From the NCBI GenBank assembly GCA_937127445.1, contig CAKZLY010000035.1, positions 1 through 48,717 on the forward strand: DNA of 48,717 nt, in the 5' to 3' direction. The DNA is from Eximiradius sp. Its GTDB lineage: Bacteria > Bacteroidota > Ignavibacteria > Kapaibacteriales > UBA2268. Positions 42,807 through 48,717 of the stretch are shown piece after piece. Position 1 is the stretch's first letter. Each line of letters opens with the position of its first letter. A program made the position numbers and the translations under genes. The notes under the pieces are model-generated. The model was given only the letters and a program-made list of their open reading frames with translations, was not told the origin of the DNA and did not search any database.

Positions 42807-44455
42807 TGCTTAACAATTATCACACACTCTTACATCTTAAAAGAGAATTTGAGTTATTAGTCGGGATGAAAGTAATTGAAATCTTTTCACAAGAAAAAGA
42901 TACTGTTACATTTATTTTTTTTGATGGAATAAAACAATTCTACTTACATTTTTCAGCTCAAAACAATTTTTCTCATATATACTTAGATACAAATTTCAGT
43001 CGAGTAAAGAAGAATTCAATCAATTTAATGCCAGAATTATTAGGAGATTACCTACAAAATATCTCAATTGAAAAAAATGATAGAGTAATTGAATTTCAAT
43101 TTATCAATTATTTTATATATTTTCATTTATTTTCAGGAAGTTCTGCAAATTTATTTTTATGTGATAAAGATAATAATATCTTTTTCAAATTCAATAAAAA
43201 CAATCAAAATAAAGAACAAAAATACTCATACCAAAAATCAGAATTATTAGAATTATCAAACACCCTAGCAAATGAACAAATCATAAAAGCATTGACAAAA
43301 TCAAATTTGCTAATAACAAAATACTACGCTGAAGAAATCTTAACTCGATGTAATTTAGGCATCAATTTGAAACTTTGTGAAATTTCAAATAACCAATTAG
43401 ATGAACTTTACAAACACTCACAAGAATTAGTAATTGAATTACTAAACAGCAAAGAATATTTTATAATTCAAACTGATAGCGAACCAATACTATCTTTAAT
43501 ACCTTTAACTAATCATAATAATATTATTTATAAGTCAAATAACATTTCTTATTTAATAAAAAAATGCAAGTTTCTTAAATTAAGGTATATTAATGAAATT
43601 AAATTAAGAAAAGAAATTTCCGAAGCATTGCAAAAATACTTCGATAAATGCACTCGAAAATTGGAAGAATATGAAAAAAAATTAGAGGACATAAAATTAG
43701 CTAATATTTATAAAGTAATAGGGGATTTGCTGATTTCGCAAAATCACCTTAAAATAAAAGGACAAACAATAATTAACTTAGAAAATTTTAATGGAGAACA
43801 ATTACTGGTCAGACTTGACCCAAAACTATCAATTATTGAAAATGCTCAAAAATATTATGAGAAATCAAAGAAAACCATCAAAGAAATCGAGTTAATCAAT
43901 ATCAAATTAAACAACTTACGAAAATCATTGGATATTCATCAATATTTGTCAAATAAATTACATAATATAAAGGAATATAAAGAACTTAAAAAAATACTTA
44001 ATGAACTTATCAATTATAAAATAATATCACAAACTATTAATAAAAACAAGGAATTAAATAAAAACAAATTCAAAAAGTTTGACATAGGTTCAGGTTTTGT
44101 GTTATTAGTTGGGAAAAATGCTGAGAATAACGACCTACTTACTTTTAAGTTTGCACGACCTCATGACTTGTGGCTACATACTAAGGGAGCATCTGGTTCG
44201 CATGCAATAATCACGTTGAATAGAAAACAGATTGTCCCAACAGAAATTATCCGTAAAGCAGCAGAAATAACTGCCTATTATTCTTCTTTAAGAAATGCAA
44301 ATTATGTCCCAGTTTTATATACAGAAAGAAAGTATATTAGAAAACCTAAAGGAGCAAACCCAGGAGCAGTTGTTGTTACAAGAGGGAAAACAATTTTTGT
44401 TGAGCCTAATATCAATAATATTTTGTCTAACAATAAATTAATCGAAAATGTATAG
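42806..44455 (+). CDS. rqcH: Rqc2/RqcH-like NFACT protein
   Basis: RqcH homologues bind stalled large ribosomal subunits and direct alanine tailing of nascent chains. The 549-residue protein has an N-terminal NFACT-N domain with the conserved Asp92-Arg93 pair (NDRVIEF), a long middle coiled coil (about 270-410, Lys/Glu/Leu-rich) and a C-terminal NFACT-R domain with ARPHDLWLHTKGASGSHAII and the closing YIRKPKGANPGAVVV segment. Its start is fused to the MlaE-like stop codon (TAATG), an unusual pairing. The ORF is notably AT-rich in the coiled coil. Confidence 0.93.
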   Translation: MLNNYHTLLHLKREFELLVGMKVIEIFSQEKDTVTFIFFDGIKQFYLHFSAQNNFSHIYLDTNFSRVKKNSINLMPELLGDYLQNISIEKNDRVIEFQFINYFIYFHLFSGSSANLFLCDKDNNIFFKFNKNNQNKEQKYSYQKSELLELSNTLANEQIIKALTKSNLLITKYYAEEILTRCNLGINLKLCEISNNQLDELYKHSQELVIELLNSKEYFIIQTDSEPILSLIPLTNHNNIIYKSNNISYLIKKCKFLKLRYINEIKLRKEISEALQKYFDKCTRKLEEYEKKLEDIKLANIYKVIGDLLISQNHLKIKGQTIINLENFNGEQLLVRLDPKLSIIENAQKYYEKSKKTIKEIELINIKLNNLRKSLDIHQYLSNKLHNIKEYKELKKILNELINYKIISQTINKNKELNKNKFKKFDIGSGFVLLVGKNAENNDLLTFKFARPHDLWLHTKGASGSHAIITLNRKQIVPTEIIRKAAEITAYYSSLRNANYVPVLYTERKYIRKPKGANPGAVVVTRGKTIFVEPNINNILSNNKLIENV

Positions 44456-44789
44456 AGTAATAGCAACAATTTCTATGCTCATTATTTCAAATATATTTAT
44501 GACTTATGCCTGGTATGGACATTTAAAAACTTTAAGTAAGGAACATTGGTTTAAAGCAGTAGTAATTAGTTGGAGCATTGCATTTTTTGAATATTTGATT
44601 ATGGTTCCTGCAAATAGGATTGGATATGGTCAATTAAATATCGCTCAGTTAAAAATCATCCAAGAAGTTGTGACATTAAGTGTTTTCATACCATTTTCAT
44701 ATTACATTATGCAGCAACCATTAAAACTTGATTATCTATGGGCTGGAATTTGCTTGTTAGGTGCTGTATATTTTATTTTCAGAGCATAA
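44448..44789 (+). CDS. DUF486 small multidrug-resistance-like membrane protein
   Basis: This 113-residue integral membrane protein has four hydrophobic segments. The family pattern is clear: FMTYAWYGHLK, SWSIAFFEYLIMVPANRIGY, and the C-terminal LDYLWAGICLLGAVYFIFR, typical of DMT-superfamily DUF486 proteins. It overlaps rqcH by eight bases and is the last gene of the MlaE-RqcH-DUF486 run. Substrate unknown. Confidence 0.92.
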   Translation: MYRVIATISMLIISNIFMTYAWYGHLKTLSKEHWFKAVVISWSIAFFEYLIMVPANRIGYGQLNIAQLKIIQEVVTLSVFIPFSYYIMQQPLKLDYLWAGICLLGAVYFIFRA

Positions 44790-44844
44790 TGTAACTAATT
44801 TCAATATTATTTGTATTTTACTAAATATCCAATTAAAAATTTAT

Positions 44845-47800
44845 ATGAAAAAAATTATTACATATGCATTTTTAATATTCATTCTCACAACTAATTCTTA
44901 TTCCGAGGAATTAGAATTTATTATCAAAGTGAAGGACCCTAATAAATTTGAAAATCAGATGTCAATCCATAACAATGTAAATTACAGAAAATTCATCAGA
45001 TTAAACAAAACACTTAACAATACGCTTTCAAACAACATTTTATTAAATGAATTAAATAAGTATTTTATTTTAAAAATTAATAGCGATTTTTCATTTTATT
45101 TTTTAAACAAAATAAAAAATAACTTTCAAATAATCAATATAACACCCAATCATAAATATAAATTAGATATTTCAAGTGAAGTAAATGATGAAAAAGTACC
45201 ATTTCAATGGGCACTCTATCAAATTCACGCATTTGATGCATGGAAACAAGCAAGTGGAAAAGGGATAGTAATTGGTGTTATCGATACTGGAATTGATTTT
45301 TATCATCCAGATTTGGCGAACAATCTATGGATCAACACAAAAGAAGACCTAAACAATAATGGAACTTTTGAGTCCTGGCCATATTATGAATTGAGAAATG
45401 GTATTTCAGGAGATTTAAATGGTGTGGATGACGATAATAATGGGATTATTGATGATGTTATTGGATATGATTTTGTAAATCAGCAAATTCCAAATTTAGG
45501 TGATTGGAGTAATCCTGACCCTATCCCAAATGATGAATACGACCACGGCACAGCAGTATCCGGAGTAATTGCTGCGGAACAAAACAACGGTTTAGGGATT
45601 AGCGGACTTGCTTATAATTCAAAAATTATGACGTGCAGAGTTTTTGATGTTACAGGAAACGCCTCTGCCTCTGATATTGCTGCTGCAATAATATATGCAA
45701 CTTTGAATGGTGCTAAAGTTCTCAATTTTAGTTTTGGAGAAAAGTATTCTTCTCCATTGATGCACGATGCTATAAAATTTGCATTTTCACAAGGCGTCAT
45801 AATGGTTGCTTCATCTGGCAATGACGGAAGTGATGCCCCACATTATCCTTCGGACTACCCCGAAGTAATTTCTGTTGGCGGATCAGATAGTCAAGGAAAA
45901 CGATGGAAAGATAGTAATTTTGGTGGGAATCTTTGCTTGCTTGCTCCTGCACAAAGCATAATTACTACAACTCCAAATAAATCTTATGGAATGAAGTCGG
46001 GTACATCTCTTTCTGCTCCATATGTTTCGGCTGCAATCGCACTAATGTTGGAGAAAAATTCTAATTTGACATTTTATGATATTAAATCTATTTTAATGAC
46101 AACAGCCCAAAATATTGATCCCGATGGATGGAATTATTATACAGGGGCAGGAATATTAGATGTTGCTTCAGCTCTTGCTAATTTGCATTATGGGAAAATT
46201 GAAATTAGCTCTCCAAAGCTTTACGAATATATCAACAAAGACAATCAGAAAAATATTTCAATAACTGGTTCGACACTAACTCCACTTTTCGATTCATATC
46301 AAATTTTAATTGGGAAAGGCAAATATCCCAATCGTTGGGACACCATTTCAGTAAGATTTATGAATGCAAAATTAGAGGATACTCTTTATGTACTTGATGT
46401 TTCAGAACTAATTGATACAATTTATACAATTTGCGTATTAGTTGAATTAAAAAATAATAAGAAATTGCAACTAAGAACTCAAATTCTCATATATTCAAGT
46501 AATTCTCCTTTAAAAATTGGAAATTTCGCTCAAAAAGAGACCTTGTTTAATGACGAAAACGTGTTATCAGTGTATTTTTCATCATCATTTGATGCTTTTT
46601 CTTTTATTAAATATAGAAAAAAGAATTCATCAGAGCAATTTAAGACAATTTCTGGAAATATAGAAAAATCCCAAAACCATCTATTCCTATTAACTGACTT
46701 TGACTATGAACAAGAATATGAAGCTATTGCCTGCATATTTTTAGAAAACGGTGATACAGCAAGAGCTGAATTCAGTTTCAATTTAAAACCTATGTTTTTC
46801 CCTAAATATAGCTTTAAAAGAAAGAATTACACTTTACCAAGAGCACTTATTTTCCCGCAAGTCAGTGATATTAATAGAAATAACAAGCCCAATGTTTTAT
46901 TCAACGACATTTCTTCGCTAGTAATAAATAATGCGTTTGTGGCTGAATTTGATAATGGCAAGTTTTACATTATCGATAGCCTTCAAGAGAATGGGATTGT
47001 TACAGGAATTGGTAATTATAATGGCAATGATCTTACAGATTTTTTAGTTTATGCAAATGGCAACTCCACTGTTTTTGAACAGTCAGAAAATCGCGAAAGA
47101 ACATTTAACAAAAAAATTTTTTCATCACAAACATATAATTTTTGGGCTGAACATTTCTATGATATAAATGGTGATGGAAAAGATGAGATAATAGCACATA
47201 ATGATAGCTGCTTTTTCGTTTATTCAAGAATCGGCAATAAAGATAACTTGATAGCACAAACCACTTTACCAAAAGAATTAAGTAAAATAGGCGTTTGGAG
47301 AGGTTCTGCTCTTGGAGATTTTAATAATAATGGGAAACAAAATCTCTATCATTCCAACAATGATGGACATTCATTTATTTATGAATTCGATAATAACAAG
47401 TTCGAATTAATTTATTCAAACACACAAATAAAAGCTTCTGAAAATCAATATGTTATAAAAGCTGATATTGATGCGGACGGTGTTCCTGAAATTGTACATT
47501 CCTCGTATCACATTTATCCAAGACGAAACGATCCATCTGATGGGTTGTGGTATATTAGAATTATTAAATATGACCCCAAAATTGGTTTCTACATTCTTGA
47601 TAGTCTTTTCATATATGGAGTTCGTGCTGGAACTGTTCCACGTATTGGTGCTTCTTACAGAAATGGAGTAGCAGCTGGGGATTTAGACAGCATTGATGGT
47701 GACGAAATAATAATTTCAGCTATGCCAAATCTATATGTATTCAATTGGAATAAAAATTTAAGAAAACTAGAACCTCTCTGGTATTATCCTTTAGCATTTT

Positions 47801-48717
47801 CGAATTCAGCGATATGTTATGATTTTGATAAAAATGGGAAGCAAGAAATTGGATTTGCAACATTCGATAAAACTGAATTCTGGGAATTTGTTTCTTCACC
47901 AAGTATTAATGAACCATATTTGAATGGCTATGTCCTCAACAAATCATCAGTAAAATTATTCTGGAATAGTGTTCCAAATGCAATTCGTTACAATTGCTTT
48001 CTACTCAATGATAGTTCAAGTAAGTTAATTTATGTTGGTTCATATACTGATAACTTTGCAATTATAGAAAATTTAGAAAGTAGAAAATATTACACTTTTT
48101 TTATCAATGCTGAAAATGAAAATTTAAGCAGTAATTTATCGAATAGTGTAACAGTATTTATAGATGATTTAGCCCAAGCAACGTTCGCAGAAGCAATTAA
48201 TTGTTCAACTATTGTTGTGAATTACTCTGATATTTTAGAGATAGGACGAATAGAAGCAGATAATTTCGTATTAATTGACTTACAAAATTCAAAAAATTGC
48301 GAGATACAGTCAATAATTGCATTATCAAATAAAGTATATATACATCTGAAAAATAACATCGAAAATGGTTCATACAAATTGATTTGTAAGGAAATTAAAG
48401 ATTTATATGGCAATCATACTAAACCAAATGAGTTATCAATTGACTGTAATTTCGATAACTTAAATACCAATTTCTATTTAACAAAACTTAAATATTACAC
48501 TAATAACTATTTGCAAATTGAGTTTTCTGAGCTTCCTGATTCATCAGCTTTAAATTTAGATAACTATTCTATTTCGCCTTTTGGCAAAATTATTGGAATA
48601 AATAAAATACCGGGTGATGGACGACTATTTGAAATAGCCCTTTCAAATGAATTCCCGACAAAACCTAAAGGGTTTATTTATTATATCACCGCAAAGAATA
48701 TTACTTCAAATTCAGGG
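44845..48717 (+). CDS. Secreted subtilisin-like serine protease (S8), 3' end beyond the window
   Basis: The open frame runs from ATG 44845 to the last base (1291 codons, no stop). A signal peptide (MKKIITYAFLIFILTTNSYS) and a propeptide (to about 115) precede the S8 domain. The triad is Asp147 (GVIDTGID), His234 (DHGTAVSG) and Ser388 (GTSLSAP), with oxyanion Asn326. Beyond about 470 come Ig-like regions, then four VCBS/FG-GAP-like calcium motifs (near 772, 872, 946 and 992, such as DINGDGKDE), a fibronectin type III domain (about 1022-1107) and another Ig-like domain. A T9SS sorting domain may follow outside the window. Confidence 0.93.
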   Translation, partial: MKKIITYAFLIFILTTNSYSEELEFIIKVKDPNKFENQMSIHNNVNYRKFIRLNKTLNNTLSNNILLNELNKYFILKINSDFSFYFLNKIKNNFQIINITPNHKYKLDISSEVNDEKVPFQWALYQIHAFDAWKQASGKGIVIGVIDTGIDFYHPDLANNLWINTKEDLNNNGTFESWPYYELRNGISGDLNGVDDDNNGIIDDVIGYDFVNQQIPNLGDWSNPDPIPNDEYDHGTAVSGVIAAEQNNGLGISGLAYNSKIMTCRVFDVTGNASASDIAAAIIYATLNGAKVLNFSFGEKYSSPLMHDAIKFAFSQGVIMVASSGNDGSDAPHYPSDYPEVISVGGSDSQGKRWKDSNFGGNLCLLAPAQSIITTTPNKSYGMKSGTSLSAPYVSAAIALMLEKNSNLTFYDIKSILMTTAQNIDPDGWNYYTGAGILDVASALANLHYGKIEISSPKLYEYINKDNQKNISITGSTLTPLFDSYQILIGKGKYPNRWDTISVRFMNAKLEDTLYVLDVSELIDTIYTICVLVELKNNKKLQLRTQILIYSSNSPLKIGNFAQKETLFNDENVLSVYFSSSFDAFSFIKYRKKNSSEQFKTISGNIEKSQNHLFLLTDFDYEQEYEAIACIFLENGDTARAEFSFNLKPMFFPKYSFKRKNYTLPRALIFPQVSDINRNNKPNVLFNDISSLVINNAFVAEFDNGKFYIIDSLQENGIVTGIGNYNGNDLTDFLVYANGNSTVFEQSENRERTFNKKIFSSQTYNFWAEHFYDINGDGKDEIIAHNDSCFFVYSRIGNKDNLIAQTTLPKELSKIGVWRGSALGDFNNNGKQNLYHSNNDGHSFIYEFDNNKFELIYSNTQIKASENQYVIKADIDADGVPEIVHSSYHIYPRRNDPSDGLWYIRIIKYDPKIGFYILDSLFIYGVRAGTVPRIGASYRNGVAAGDLDSIDGDEIIISAMPNLYVFNWNKNLRKLEPLWYYPLAFSNSAICYDFDKNGKQEIGFATFDKTEFWEFVSSPSINEPYLNGYVLNKSSVKLFWNSVPNAIRYNCFLLNDSSSKLIYVGSYTDNFAIIENLESRKYYTFFINAENENLSSNLSNSVTVFIDDLAQATFAEAINCSTIVVNYSDILEIGRIEADNFVLIDLQNSKNCEIQSIIALSNKVYIHLKNNIENGSYKLICKEIKDLYGNHTKPNELSIDCNFDNLNTNFYLTKLKYYTNNYLQIEFSELPDSSALNLDNYSISPFGKIIGINKIPGDGRLFEIALSNEFPTKPKGFIYYITAKNITSNSG

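Overview
The window is AT-rich bacterial DNA (by eye roughly one third G+C; not computed) in the standard genetic code. One protein ends in a type IX secretion (T9SS) type A sorting domain, lipoproteins carry short Bacteroidota-like lipoboxes, and the genes include an archaeal-type AsnRS, RqcH, a MlaE-type permease and OmpA-like porins. Many genes have a clear GGAG/AGGA ribosome binding site, which is less usual in core Bacteroidota. My best guess is therefore a member of the FCB group such as Ignavibacteriota, Kapaibacteriota or Chlorobiota. This is inference, not a placement.

Region 1 (1-9754) is a complete type I-B CRISPR-Cas locus read leftward: cas6, cas8b, cas7, cas5, cas3 (HD and helicase in one chain), cas4, cas1, cas2, a leader, then an array whose far end lies outside the window. 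Eight identical 30-base repeats are visible. Their crRNA-strand 3' end is ATTGAAAT, the usual I-B handle. Region 2 (10007-11359) is asnS, convergent on a shared terminator. Region 3 (11814-17260) is a three-gene [FeFe]-hydrogenase operon (NuoE-like, NuoF-like, HydA). The NuoF-like subunit is fused to a complete GltD/NfnB-like FAD/NAD(P) module, which makes this the most unusual enzyme here.

Region 4 (17542-28828) has a membrane-anchored parvulin foldase, enoyl-CoA hydratase, three tandem paralogous lipoproteins, tex, a secreted Asp-box/T9SS protein and a lipoprotein with two SNase-like domains, one degenerate. Region 5 (28845-34738) has rnhB-folE-PTPS as one overlapping operon, a long repeat protein (degenerate HNH-like head plus about five 77-residue DUF349-like repeats), a CPBP membrane protease and several small proteins of unknown function.

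Region 6 (34735-48717) holds rnr, a double-OmpA-domain outer-membrane protein, a DprE2-like reductase, dCMP deaminase, a PduO-type cobalamin adenosyltransferase and a mannose-1-phosphate guanylyltransferase on the minus strand. On the plus strand follow a MlaE-like permease, RqcH, a DUF486 membrane protein, and a secreted subtilisin-like protease cut by the window edge. No tRNA, rRNA, insertion sequence or prophage was seen. Several annotated starts were moved inward because a downstream ATG or GTG has a better ribosome binding site, signal peptide or family alignment.
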